Part shown: positions 14,226-25,307 of the stretch, in pieces
Layout of the letters: each line of letters begins with the position of its first letter
How positions within the stretch are numbered: the stretch's first letter is position 1
From: Tetmemena sp. SeJ-2015
Taxonomy: Eukaryota; Ciliophora; Spirotrichea; Sporadotrichida; Oxytrichidae
Direction of reading: 5' to 3'
Assembly (NCBI GenBank): GCA_027382625.1
Contig: JAJKFJ010022697.1
Coordinates: 1-64,000, forward strand
Length of the DNA stretch: 64,000 nucleotides
Notes under the pieces: generated by a model
The model's input: the letters and a program-made list of their open reading frames with translations, nothing else
The model's database searches: none
What the model was told of the DNA's origin: nothing
Made by a program: the position numbers and the translations under genes

Positions 14226-15229
14226 CAATAAAATATTAGCTCGAGTTTTATCATTGCCTCAGCACTTCTCTGTAACAAAAATGATGCTCACAATATTCTC
14301 AAACATAATTTTCAATTATCTTTGAACGTGTGTCGCTTATTACTCTGTTATGAACTCTCCCACATAAAAATTGAAAGGATTTAAAGTTCTTAGAATTTGA
14401 CACAGTTTAACTGCATCCGATTTATTCTATTTTAATTTATAAAATAATTTTATTTTCCAATAAATTTCTAGCTCTAATAAGGAACAGAAAGTTAAATCAA
14501 GAGAATATTGTTATGCTTCTTTTATTGCAATTCAAAACTAATTCCTTTCGGATTCTCTGATTATTATAATACTCTCTAAATTGGATATCCAGACGAAAGG
14601 GATCCTCTTTGCATAAATTAGGGATGGGTATCGTGCTTAAAATCTCTAAGGGAACTAATGAAGAGATATAAGGAAATGCTGTAAGGAATTAATTAACGTC
14701 TACTGCGTGGACTCCATTCTAACAAGACTACTGGCATTACTCTATATCCTTTCATCTTGAAGTTATCGCCTAATTACATTGAATGTCAGGAGTACTATGA
14801 AATATTTTTGCCTCAAAAAATAATATACATCAAAGAACATTTTTGGGCTTGGAAATGTCTAGTCAAATGAAGAGATCAGAATAGTTGCAGCCTGATTCCT
14901 CTTACTTGTTAGTGATCATGTTTTGCAGTTGGTATTGACGTTATTGGCTGAACCTTGTTGCTAGAGGTGATCATTAGAGTTGTGAAAGTATTACTTTTTT
15001 CGTTACTGTATTACTCCTTTTAATTACTTCATAATTACACTTGATTTATTAATTTTAACTAAGAGGGAGGGATTTTTATTAAAGACTCAAGTTACTTAAG
15101 ATTAATTTCATTCCTAGCATATTTTTTAAATTAATTTCGATAAAGAGCCTACTTTAAAAAGATAATAAACTTTTAAGAATAATTCTCAATTGAATTTTTC
15201 ATTGCCATTATAATGCTCGTCTATCATAT
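14226..15229. other. AT-rich stretch after repeat copy 1
   Basis: Mixed-composition sequence with short open segments on both strands but none that I can support as a gene. No RNA gene was recognised. Confidence 0.4.
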
Positions 15230-15610
15230 TTGGTACTTTCATTCTTAGAATCTAAGATATCCTTAATTGCTTTAAATTTATGGCTGATGCCAATTGGTGG
15301 AAGCTGCCAGCGCGAGGTCAGCGCAAGGTTTGATGTGATACCTACAGAACAAGAGGCCAAAAAGATCATAGGGCAGGCTTACTTCAATGCGCACTCCTCG
15401 TTCCACTTTCTGAAGGGGAGAGCGACTATATCAGACCTATCTGAGTACTCAAAGCTCCAGAGTGGCCTAGGGATCCCACCCTCAGTCAGGGATTATTTGA
15501 ACGGCAAGATTCCAATTGCCCTGTGCTGCTAGTGGCAGCTTTAGAGTCCATTCACGCCTATAGGAGCGATCCTATCGCTGGCTGTAGACTGGCAGGCATA
15601 TTTAATATGA
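15230..15610 (+). CDS. Unidentified frame in a GC-rich island
   Basis: Positions about 15,290-15,600 are markedly richer in G and C than everything around. The plus frame is open from 15,230 to TGA 15,608-15,610 (127 codons, two internal TAGs read as Gln) and includes EQEAKKIIGQAYFNAH and LQSGLGIPPSVRDYLNGK. The opposite strand is also open across the same island, so strand assignment is not secure and a structured RNA or a horizontally acquired fragment is possible. No start ATG or family signature was found. Confidence 0.35.
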
Positions 15611-15965
15611 TTGCTATTCTAATAGGCTATCTAGTTATCTCGCAATTTAATTTATAAAGCTACACCAGAAAAAAGATAACAATTATAATGGATTTAATAA
15701 TTTCAGCACTTATTATAGGGAAGATACGAATACATAATTGCGATTGATAATTTCAAAAATACAAAATATTTTGAGCTTTGTGTACTGGCAAGGTATTTAC
15801 TTTCTGATTGTACTCAATTTAATATAGTTTGAGCTTTTATTTCCTTATTTTCAGATAATCTTAAGAGTTATCTCTTTTAAATACTAGTCCTTGAGTTCTT
15901 TTGAATGCGTTTTCTAAAACAGATAAGTTTAAATTGAAGTAACTTTACCTTTAGAGTCATTCACT

Positions 15966-16260
15966 TCAGCTACTCAAACTTCTTATGCCAATTACACCTG
16001 TAAGAGCTCTTTCTATCATCTTAAATTGCGTCTTTTGTTCACCTTTTGTTAATCTCATCTCGATTGCTCCCAGATATATTCCTTCCTAAAAGAAAAAAAT
16101 CAATGGAATGAATGATAATTAATATCGCTAAACTACTCACTAATATCTCGAAAGTTTATCAAATAAAAAAGGTTTACTTGATTGTTGCACTTACCATAGA
16201 TTTTCGGAATGCTTTAGAGAGAGGTAAATCCAAGTGAACTGCGCTCTGGTTTTCACTCAT
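15966..16260 (-). CDS. Small two-exon protein, about 62 residues
   Basis: On the minus strand ATG 16,258-16,260 opens MSENQSAVHLDLPLSKAFRK, followed by SM and a GTAAGT donor. After about 110 nt of AT-rich intron ending TTTTAG, the frame resumes as EGIYLGAIEMRLTKGEQKTQ and ends ALTGVIGIRSLSS at TGA 15,966-15,968. Clean splice signals, continuous phase and balanced composition in an otherwise AT-rich region argue for a real gene. I do not recognise the family. The short basic-amphipathic second exon could be a subunit of a larger complex, but that is speculation. Confidence 0.5.
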
Positions 16261-16573
16261 TTTATCTAATTATATTTAATTATGAATGCTATTTGTTTTA
16301 ATTATATTCAGTTGACCCTGACAATATTGTTTACTTTAATTTAAAACACGTAACCTCTGATCATTTAATCGTATTTGACCTATAATCAGAGATGTCTTTG
16401 ATAGGATTATTTAATCTATACCCTAATATTTTCGTTCTCATTCTAATTTATTATTACATAATAAGGAATGTGGATTCAATTATTATTCTTTATACTAGCA
16501 ATTGCAACAAATTTTGTAGTTAAGTATAAAAGCAATAAATTTTCTCTTATTTCATAAACATTAAGAGCGAAAA

Positions 16574-17068
16574 ATGAAAAGAACTCTTCACATTTATCCT
16601 ACCATTACAGTGATGTCTTATTTGGGCTTTAAAGAATCAATTAGAATTTCCGATTTGTGCAGAGAACATTCAGTGTTCACAGCGAATAAGCTTTCCTATA
16701 TCTTCAGAGGAATTTAATACGATTTGCGTGTATCTAAGAAAGAAGTGGCTTTATTCTAGAGATGCGCAGAGGTATTACTAAGATGCATTGGTAAAATTAC
16801 TCTAGAAATAGTAAATAAATCATCAATTGAGTTGATTTGGAACACTTTGAATGCGATTTATAAGTTCTTCAAAGGAAAGGATATGCCAATTCTGAATGAA
16901 ATGGAGTTGGTTTCATTTAATGATCATCTTGTTGACAATATTCAGAAATACAGTGGAGTTGAAAAGTTAGATCTGTGTTTTAAATTTAATGGAGGAAAAG
17001 CAGTTTAAATTCTAGATATGAATAAAGAAGATAAAAAGACACTTAGTTATCATTTATAAAATAAATGA
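16574..17068 (+). CDS. LRR-like family protein, copy D, N-terminal half
   Basis: ATG 16,574 opens MKRTLHIYPTITVMSYLGFK, nearly identical to copy A. It continues with FTANKLSYIFRGIQYDLRV and IYKFFKGKDMPILNEMELV to TGA 17,066-17,068, with TAA/TAG as Gln. The matching C-terminal half lies at about 19,660-20,205. The intervening DNA contains a complete inverted-repeat element (17,229-19,514), so this copy appears to have been interrupted by insertion into its normal AT-rich gap. Confidence 0.6.
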
Positions 17069-17228
17069 TAACTTGGACAAAGAGTCAATTTAATTAATGT
17101 TAGCTTTTATTAATCCATAAATTTATCATAAAAATGCTTTGTTTAAAGCTCGCCCAAGAATCATGAGTATTGAAAAATTAAATTAATTGTAATATCTTAT
17201 AAGATTAGACTTTATATAAATAATTACG

Positions 17229-17363
17229 GGGGTGTAACCGCCACCGCATGTGCGGTCTGGGAATGAATATGTTTTCCCACTACAGCAAGTGCGGCAGTGG
17301 GATCTATCATACTTTTCCATCACCATATGTGAGGTTTGGGAGTGAATATATTTAGCCTGCACC
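17229..17363 (+). repeat. Left terminal inverted repeat
   Basis: 135 bp pairing with 19,379-19,514. It contains internal near-repeats of the form GTGxGGTxTGGGAxTGAATAT, which recur near 17,250 and 17,330. Confidence 0.75.
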
Positions 17364-19378
17364 TCATCAAATTAAATTGAATGGAGGGATTTTTAAGCCC
17401 TATATATCTCAGCCTACACTATCGACTAATAATTTTTTGAAATTTATTGATATTATTGACAAAATCAGAGAGTTAATCAATATATACAAAATAAATTAGA
17501 TAACAGAAGATAATTTAATATCTCATTAATTAAAATTTGGGGTTTCAGTCGATAGTTTAAAAAAATGGGAGATGCAATTCATTATGAGTAGGAGAACACA
17601 AAATCTTTGTCGACTACCACTTCAAATCTACGATTCCATGACATCAGCAGTGCTTTGAAGCTTTTTTGTTGAAGAGGTCTTCTTTTATCAGAGTGACTGA
17701 TGGATAGTTTAACATATACCTAAGTCCTCGCAATCCTCCTTGAAAAGCATATACTAAAACTTTCTATAAGCAGAAGTGAGTCCTTAGATCTGTAGGACTT
17801 AAAGTTTTCATGTCTTTCAGAATGAAGGTAATTGGCAGCTGCAACTTTTAAAGACACTCAGGCACTTCAACTGATTAAGCAACTCTCCTCTTGGCAATGT
17901 GAAACGAAGAAGAGCCTCTGGCTGTGCAAATGTGATTCTCCGTGTCATGTAGATTACCTGAAGTGAGATGGTCACTGGTGCACATTCTAGAAGCAGATGG
18001 TTTGAATTGGGAAGTATTAGTGCGAAGTGGGGAGTTTAATGGTGTGAATCGGGGAGGTTCAGTAATTCGAAAATCTGAAGGCGCGTATCTGCAGAAAAAG
18101 GCATTCCTCTTATGAGATATCATACAAAACCTAAGTGGGATTTGCAAGTAATTCAACTGTGCAGGACGCTTATAAGAAGGACATAAATAAACTATTCCGA
18201 GATATTGCAAACAAGGACGCAGAGGGAAAAACAAAGTAAGGCTACCAGCATGACGAGAAACCAAGTTGCACATGAAGAAGGTAGCGGTGTAAGGTAGCAT
18301 CTAGATATATTTGTGGCACTCAATCTATGAAAATTTAAAGTAATTATTGTAAAATGGAGGTATAAAACCCCGATTTGGGAAATATCAAATTATTGGCTGT
18401 TTTATAATGTAGTTTTGTATTTAATGACTAATTCCCTGATTTTCTCAATAGTTAGAAAGCAATAACTAATATGATTTTTTAAATATACAACATAATTATA
18501 AGTAAATCTTTAGCGGTTAAAGTTTAAATTAACAGCTCCAAAATTAATTCAAGTGATATAAGATATTGAAATTATGAAAAAAAATTCTATCAAATAATTA
18601 TATTAAAGGAACCTGGTGGTAACTAAGTGAGCTGTTTCGGTTTCTTCTACCTGAATAGAAGCTTCGAGAACTACAATTCATAGAAAGAAATAGAATGATT
18701 TCATGACTAAAAATCTTTTATACTCTGTTCAATGCCTATTTTTCCAGATGTAGGTATCTCATTAGTTAGTTTTAAATGAGCTGATTGAGATTTCCGTTTA
18801 GAGTTCAGGTCTTATTTTTATCATTTAGCTTGATATCATTACATTAGTGGGATTCTAGAACTTTTTTTTTAAATTAACTATTTTTTTATAAAACTATTAG
18901 TGCTACCTTACTACAAGCATTGTGCAAGGCCTGCAAAAAAGTAAATGGGAGCGAGAAATTTCAAAGACATAGAAGCCTAGAATCAAAATCTGATGAGAAA
19001 TAAAAACATATTTGGAGTTATTAAAACATTAATTATCCAAAAACTTGTATTTAAAGTTTGGACTGTACTCATGAAATGTATGATGATGAGAGAGCGAATT
19101 AAAATGTGGAAGTTAATAAATTTAATACAAGTTCGGAAATATCATCTGATTATATGTATAATATATCAAAATATAATAATATAATAGAAGTAAGTCCTTC
19201 TGTAAGGGGAATTTCTAATGTAAACTCATACTTTTCTTCATAATTCTGTTAAATATTAAAAAATCATATTAGTTATTACTTTATAACTGATATCGATAAA
19301 TTTCAAATCATTATTAATCGAAAGTATAGGCTTAGATAGAACGCTTAAAAAATCTCAGCATGAAATTTAATTAGACGG

Positions 19379-19514
19379 GGTGCTAGCTAAGTATGTTCGT
19401 TCTCAGACTGCACGGTATGGTGGTGGCAAAGTATGATAGATCCCACTAATACACTTGCGGTAGTGGGGAAATATTTTCATTCCCAAACCGCACACGCGAA
19501 GGCGGTTACACCTC
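19379..19514 (-). repeat. Right terminal inverted repeat
   Basis: 136 bp, the inverted partner of 17,229-17,363. The outermost part (GGCGGTTACACC read on the plus strand) matches the left end exactly over the terminal dozen bases. Confidence 0.75.
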
Positions 19515-19659
19515 AAATACATAATGGGTTCATTAAATCTTAAAGATAATATTTTAAATTGATGATTCTAATTACTGAAAAATAAATTTCTCATAAAAAT
19601 CTTTATAAAATATTTTTATGATTATCTGTATTAATTTCTATCAATATGAAAGAACCTTA

Positions 19660-20207
19660 CTTTCAAACTTCTATGAGGTATTTAATGAGAAATCAACAAA
19701 GACACCTTTCAACTGTTCTGATATAATGTTCTAAAGAGTTGATGGGGGAAAAACTTTATTAACAAAAACCTACCCAAGAATAGAATATTAAAGTACTTTA
19801 GTTCTAAAATCAAAGGAGTTCATGAAATTCATTGGATTTTAAAATTTGCATTTCAATAGATCATTGTTAAAAATAAAAAAACTGAGATAGACTAACCAGA
19901 AATGTGAAAGCTTATGCTTGAAGAATTATTCTAAACTAGATTTCTGTGGGAATTATGAAATTTTTAAAACTGTAAAGCGACTAACGGTCATTGACTGTTC
20001 TATTTCAAGTGTATTTGATAAGTTTCCAAAGCTAGAAAGCTTCGAATTTATAGAGAAAAAAAATAGTTGCAATTTTTTAAAATTGGGACAAAATTTATAA
20101 AATGCTAATAGAATCCCGAAGGATCTGAAGATAGTTCGAATAGATAAAAGGAGCTAATAGTAATTAATCACCAGAGTGATGGATATTATAGTAGAATTTT
20201 TAATGAA
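19660..20207 (+). pseudogene. LRR-like family protein, copy D, C-terminal half (truncated)
   Basis: The frame is open from about 19,660 with TAA/TAG as Gln. It matches copy A: NFYEVFNEKSTKTPFNCSD, KFIGFQNLHFNRSLLKIKK, KTVKRLTVIDCSISSVFDKF and PKLESFEFIEK. It then runs through LKIVRIDKRSQQQLITRVMD into the dispersed repeat at 20,208 and lacks the family's terminal ITYE...NKIKVSVV block. Together with the N-terminal half at 16,574 it would be one gene that carries an inserted element and has lost its 3' end. Confidence 0.55.
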
Positions 20208-20300
20208 AACGATGATAGGTTAAAATAATAAATATAGAGTTATAACTTCGTGTGAGTTGAAATTGCTGATTCATCCCCTGATCTGCAGCTTGTTAGATAG
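20208..20300 (+). repeat. Dispersed repeat, copy 2
   Basis: Diverged copy of 14,133-14,225 in the same orientation, sharing AACTTCGTGT and ATCTGCAGCTTG. It lies exactly where the copy D similarity stops, which suggests it replaced or displaced the gene's 3' end. Confidence 0.6.
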
Positions 20301-20397
20301 CAAATCAAGAACTAACATGAATTTCTTCTTTAATCGTCTTCAAAGTACCCTTCAGCAGTGATATTTGACACACGCACTCATTCTTATCGTCATCTTC

Positions 20398-20656
20398 ATC
20401 TTCTTCTTCTTTTCTCTTCTTCTTCTTCTTCTTCTTCTTCTTCTTCTTCTTCTTCTTCTTCTTCTTTCTCTTACTTCTTCTTTCTTCTTCTTCTTCTTCT
20501 TCTTCTTCTTCTTCCTTTCTTCTTCTTCTTCTTCTTCTTCTTCTTCTTCTTCTTCTTCTTCTTCTTCTTCTTCTTTTCCCTTTTATCATGCTGTTTCTCT
20601 TCTTCTTCTTCTTCTCTTCTTCTTCTTCTTCTTTTCTTCTTCTTCTTCTTCTTCCT
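20398..20656. repeat. (CTT)n microsatellite
   Basis: About 260 bp of almost pure CTT on the plus strand, with a few interruptions (TTTC, CCTTTC, CCTTTTATCATGC). All pyrimidines lie on one strand, so it is a homopurine/homopyrimidine tract. The poly-Ser, poly-Leu and poly-Arg/Glu frames across it are artefacts of the repeat. Confidence 0.95.
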
Positions 20657-21769
20657 TGCCTATCTCTGTAACTATACTCGTGCTTCGATAGTCGTTCTTT
20701 TTCACTCTTCACTCCACCTTCATATCTTATCCTAATATGTCTTTGTCTCTACTTGTTTCTCGTTCTCACTCTGTATCGCTTACATTGTTACACTCGCTAT
20801 CTGTCATGAGTGCATTACACTTAGTGATCTTCATCTGTTTTGCAACCAGGATTATGATTGCATTGTTTAGCATCGCTCAGTGTAGGCAGTCATCAACTCT
20901 TCGCTATCATAGAGTTTGCAGTGAAAAGTGCCCGTCTCCTTTCAATCCTTACACTTCTTAGTGCGATAGACTGTTTCTCATCTTCATTAATAAATGATCC
21001 GATTAAAGTTTATGATTCAATTATAAAGTCACTTATTTGAATTCATTTAAGTAATAGCGATCTTTTTATTGGTTCATTATCTATTTATTAATCGGATTGT
21101 GATGAAACTCTATCCTGTCACTTTCGATTTGAGAGCGCACTCTTCTTCACTGCAAACCTTCTATTCTGTCGCGAAGTGCATCAACTCTTGTCTTCCTCGC
21201 ACTGCTCTATATTCATTCCATTACTATCCTGCTGCTAATACATGAATCACTATAATGCGCACTCATGTCATGGTGTGGTATATACTGAGATACAATTCTT
21301 GCAAATAAGTGCAAAACTTAAGTAATGGTGGAGTGAAAATTCACTAATCCTGCACTTTTCATGTGCAAGCCTTCTTCCTCTCTTAGCTTTCTCTGATATG
21401 CACAATGCGCAAGTAGCCATCAACTTCGAGGATGCGTTCACGCGCACATATCGCACATTGAGCGCCACTCTCACAGTAAGTTTACGTCTCTGTAAGTTTA
21501 GAAAAATGCATTTCACTCTTCATCACTTACATTTTAAGTATATAATCACTCATTTTCTTACTTAGAGCGTATAGAGCCATATGTGAGTGACATAGAGTAA
21601 ATACACAGTATATAAAGAGTATATGCTTTGCTAGCCTCACTCTCTATCGCAGTTGAAGTCGATGCGCGCTTCTCGATGCAATTCAACATTACTCAGCGTG
21701 TGGATATGAAAGCGCACTAGCTTATTGCTTCTGTAGTGATAATGATGTCATTGATCCTCTACATTTCCT
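20657..21769. other. Low-complexity CACT/AGTG-rich stretch without a supported gene
   Basis: Sequence dominated by short ACTC, CACT and TCGC words. On the minus strand about 21,390-21,500 reads CESGAQCAICARER in one frame, hinting at a Cys pair motif, but the frame does not extend into a credible protein. It marks the transition from the AT-rich repeat region to the gene-dense region. Confidence 0.45.
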
Positions 21770-24700
21770 TCATCGCATCCATGATAAATGAACCTTAGAT
21801 AGCTATATATATATGTTACCCTTATAGTTATATTTTTCATTTTCAAATTTTTAAAAAATATTAATTAGTTCATAGGATGATGCGAGCCGCTATTTTAACA
21901 CGCGAGAGAGTGGTGGAGACAGCCGGAGCAGGGGCGGGATCAAGGGATTAGTTGGTGTGCCGGAGAGGCATATGTGCGGGCGATCACTATCTAATGGATT
22001 CATTTGCTATAATGCGTCTTATTCGGTTATGTCCTACTCCTGATCCTACTATTGCTCTTCCCCTTCTGCATTAAGGGACTGCTCTGCTGAGATTAAATCC
22101 TAAATCGCTTCTTGAAGATTAGCTTCCTCTAAAGCCAAGAGCACTTGCTCTGTTAGATTGGAGCCAAGCTTTGCTGCAAGCTTATTTTGGATCTTGCTCT
22201 TTATCTTCTAGTTGATTCTCTGATGATACAAACAGCAACAAAGCGTTAAGTTTGAAATCTGATGAGGTCTTGTGGTGTGCTTGGAGTTGATGGAATAAAT
22301 TTCATGGTCCCTCTATCTGCTGACTGCCGCTTGGAAAGTTTAGATGTTCTTTTGCGACATAGAGTGGCTACTCACGCTGCCCAAAGTGGATCGCTTCTCT
22401 GAGATGGACTCATCTCCTGGAGATAAGCCAGCCCGATGATGCTGAATCTTGTGCTTGATGATAGGCGCGTTCAAAGCCTCTTCATAAAACTTGAATCTTA
22501 CAAAGAGAATAAAAACCTTCAATTCGAACTTGAGTGGATTCTTCTTGAAAGCTAGCTCATAGTCAATCTCCTTATCTTGCTTTACCACATAGGCTCTCTC
22601 AGGTGAGGCTAAATACACTCTCGTCTTTTTATCAGATGACTCAAGTGCGTTTCCTCTCCCTAGTGCACCTGGTCCATAGTAATCAACTAGATTCTACTCT
22701 CTAATGTGCTTATAGTGCTCAATCGAGGAATTCTTCATACAAATGAGGCGTTTAGTAGGAGACATGGCTATTTAAGACTATCCATTGGGATCTTTATAGA
22801 GGGTGGCAGGATCAAGCTGTTTCTTATCATAGGTGTACTCATGAATCGCCTCATAGAAAGCCATGTTGGAGGCTGTCTTTCTCTGGCTTATCAGCTCTCC
22901 CAAAATGCGATCGAAATCTTAAACCAGTCTTTAATTCTCGTCTCTCAAAATCTGTCTCTGTTGTCTCTGGTCATCATTTCCCCAATTTAAGTCGCCGCCC
23001 CCATCCTTATGAATAGAGGACTCATTTAAGAATTAACTGTCGAATCTATGATCTTAGAGGCCATTCATATTCTGATTCCCATCTAAAATTTGGTGTCCAG
23101 CTTCTCTCGTATCATAAGCACTGTCAAGATTTATGACTGAAAACTTTTGAGATAGGGGTATTGTAGACCTATCTTTGAGATAATCAGATCTCTTCTCAAA
23201 GAAGGTCACACTTCCTGTAACATCCTCCTGAGTGATAGCCAACTTAGTATCAAGAGAAAGTTGTGTGGACTCAGAGTTGAACTGCGAGAAGGTTAAAGTC
23301 TTCTTTGAATTATAGAGACTTTGCTTCTAAGCTTCTAAGTGTCTGAGCTTCCCCTTATCGACATCTGTGAAACCACAGAGCTCTAGGTACACCTTGTCAA
23401 AATACTTGTCAGAGAACTAATGCCTCTACAACTAATACTCATAGCTAGAGAACTGCTGCTTGCTTTGTATCTTAGTTATTCTCTTTGACTCATCCTTGCT
23501 ATAAAGTTCATCCTCTTCAGTTTGCAAAGTCTATCCACTCACCTAGTTGATCATCCTTCTTGCACTCTCTTTATCTCTGGGTTTGAATATCTCAAACATG
23601 AGTTCCTTATTATTCTAGGCAAAGAGCAAGTCATGCTATATCTATTGCACTTCATTCTCAAGCTATTGGATTTCATAGTCCCTTCTCTGCTGCCGCTCTT
23701 GTTAGTCCATTAGTTACTACTGCGATAGGACTGCTCCTTGACCTGTTGGGGTCTTTGAGCGCAAGTGCTGACTCACTTTGGACTTAACTCCTGAGTATTT
23801 ATGAGCAGAGGAGTCAAACCTTTTGGAGTTTTATCCTGAGACTGACTGCTTCAAGATGGATTGAAGCATAACAAAGTCATGAAGAATACTAAGGGGCATT
23901 ATTATATGAAGAATATATAATAACAGAGGATTGATTTGAACTTCTATGCTGGGACTTATTTAGCTGCTTTTAAAGTAGACTGGCGTCGGGCGTCTTAGAT
24001 CTATCTCTTTGAGCAACAGCCTTCGAATTCTGTCTCTATTCTACTTTAAGGTAATTATTCTTCACACCTCCTTCTTTAATGAACTAATCTTGCTGCTTTT
24101 ATTTTTGCTGATGTTGCTATTGTTGTTAATTGGCCTCCTGTAGCTGTTGATTTGATGACTGTTGAACCTGATTCTTCTTCCCCTTCACTACATAAATCAA
24201 ATCTTTGCCTTAATATATTAAGACTGCTTTACAGCTTCAACAAGCTGCTCTTCCTTAGGTTAGAGCTACTGCTAAATGATTTTTTCCTTCTCTTCTCTAA
24301 GTCGTTCATTCTCCTCTGAAATGAGTAGTCTTTGTTTCTCTTTGGTGCTGACCTTTAAAGTGTTATCATATCTCTCCACCCTCTGCCTAGTTGGTGTCTT
24401 CGATATTGTAATGTTCGTGATTTGATGCTGCTGGCTCTCTACAGTTGGGATGTATTCATTAACTGCTGCTTTGGAGTTAAGTTATCTGCTGTCCAGCTAG
24501 TATCTCTGTGCCTGTGATGAACTCTTCTGAGTTGGTGTCTTGTCCCTGCTCTTCGCTCCTAGGTTATTCTGTACATTAGAGAACTGTCTTTGACTTGCTG
24601 AGGAGTTTAGCTGATTTTGGGTTTCACGGAGGGGCTTAAGATTCTACAATTTATCGAATGTAGTGTTGTGCGAGCCTAACGCTGACTGCTGCTGCAAGTG

Positions 24701-24901
24701 GTGCTAGCTAGCTGATTGCTTACTAGCAATCCCCAATTTGTGAGATGTGGCTGGTCGTGCAGTAGTGAGTGCACTACCGCCTCCTCCGAAGAATATGTTC
24801 TGGCTATTTTGTTAGCAATAAGTAAATGCTTGATGCTAAAATATTCACTATTATTGTTAGTTGCCAATCTTCTATCTTTGCGTGGTGTTGAACTGCTGCA
24901 T
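21770..24901 (-). CDS. Large Gln-rich coiled-coil protein
   Basis: ATG 24,899-24,901 opens MQQFNTTQ, and the frame runs about 1,000 codons to TGA 21,770-21,772 with very frequent TAA/TAG Gln. The N-terminal third is Ser/Gln/Asn-rich. Coiled-coil stretches follow (LISEENERLREEKEKIIQQQ near 24,300; MDQQERQQRRDYEIQQLENE near 23,680). Short GT...AG introns fit at about 23,715-23,737 (23 nt, GTCAAGG...CGCAG) and about 23,845-23,885 (41 nt). One frame change near 24,220 is unresolved: 8 bp between TTAA copies, or an intron. The C-terminal half is polar with YEYQLQRHQFSDKYFDKVYL and no enzymatic motif. It is probably structural or cytoskeletal. Family not recognised. Confidence 0.65.
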
Positions 24902-25307
24902 TTAACGAATAAATTTTAAATTTAACTCCAATTTAAAAGCCAATTACCACCCACACTCACTCACTCACTTTATCAACAATTAATCTCCTAAACGAAATCA
25001 ATATCGCTCAAGCTATTCTCAACTGTCCCTTTGAGTTTTAATTATTTTGTTCTTAATCAAATTATCTTTATTGAGTCTCTCTTGGAGAGTGAAAATGCGC
25101 GAGTGTAGTTAATTCCAAAATCAAAGCTAAATTTATGTCTCAAAGTCTGCTGCCCAATCCTGAGCACAGCTCCGCAAAAGTCTTCATCTCAAATATACTT
25201 GTAGTTCTTCTCTCAAAGTGAGGGAGTGTTAATTAGTTTTATATATCTCGCGAGCACAGCCAAGAGAGGTCTCTCCATAGTCAAAGTAGAGAGACTCTCA
25301 AAGTAGC
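24902..25307. other. Intergenic region between two minus-strand genes
   Basis: Contains the 5' flank of the Gln-rich gene and the 3' flank of the SANT-like gene. AT-rich near 25,000 and CTC-rich near 25,250. No feature recognised. Confidence 0.5.

Larger units (their letters stand above)
17229..19514. mobile_element. 2.3 kb element with 135-bp terminal inverted repeats
   Basis: The left end (17,229-17,363) and the reverse complement of the right end (19,379-19,514) align over their whole length. Both begin G(G/A)GGTGTAACCGCC, share TGGGATCTATCATACTTT in the middle and end GCACC. Mismatches are scattered, so the repeats are imperfect but clear. No convincing target-site duplication is seen; the flanks are TAATTAC on the left and AAATACATAA on the right. 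The interior is less AT-rich at 17,550-18,300, but none of its frames shows a transposase motif I recognise. It could be a decayed DNA transposon, a non-autonomous element, or a large eliminated sequence derived from one. It lies between the two halves of LRR-like copy D. Confidence 0.75.

Noticed and set aside
17875..18300. Minus-strand 141-codon frame inside the TIR element as a transposase
   Set aside because: No DDE/DDD spacing, zinc motif or other transposase feature is visible. The plus strand is equally open in the ciliate code.
20305..20735. Poly-Ser, poly-Leu and Arg/Glu-rich frames
   Set aside because: They arise from the (CTT)n microsatellite in all frames; there is no coding signal.
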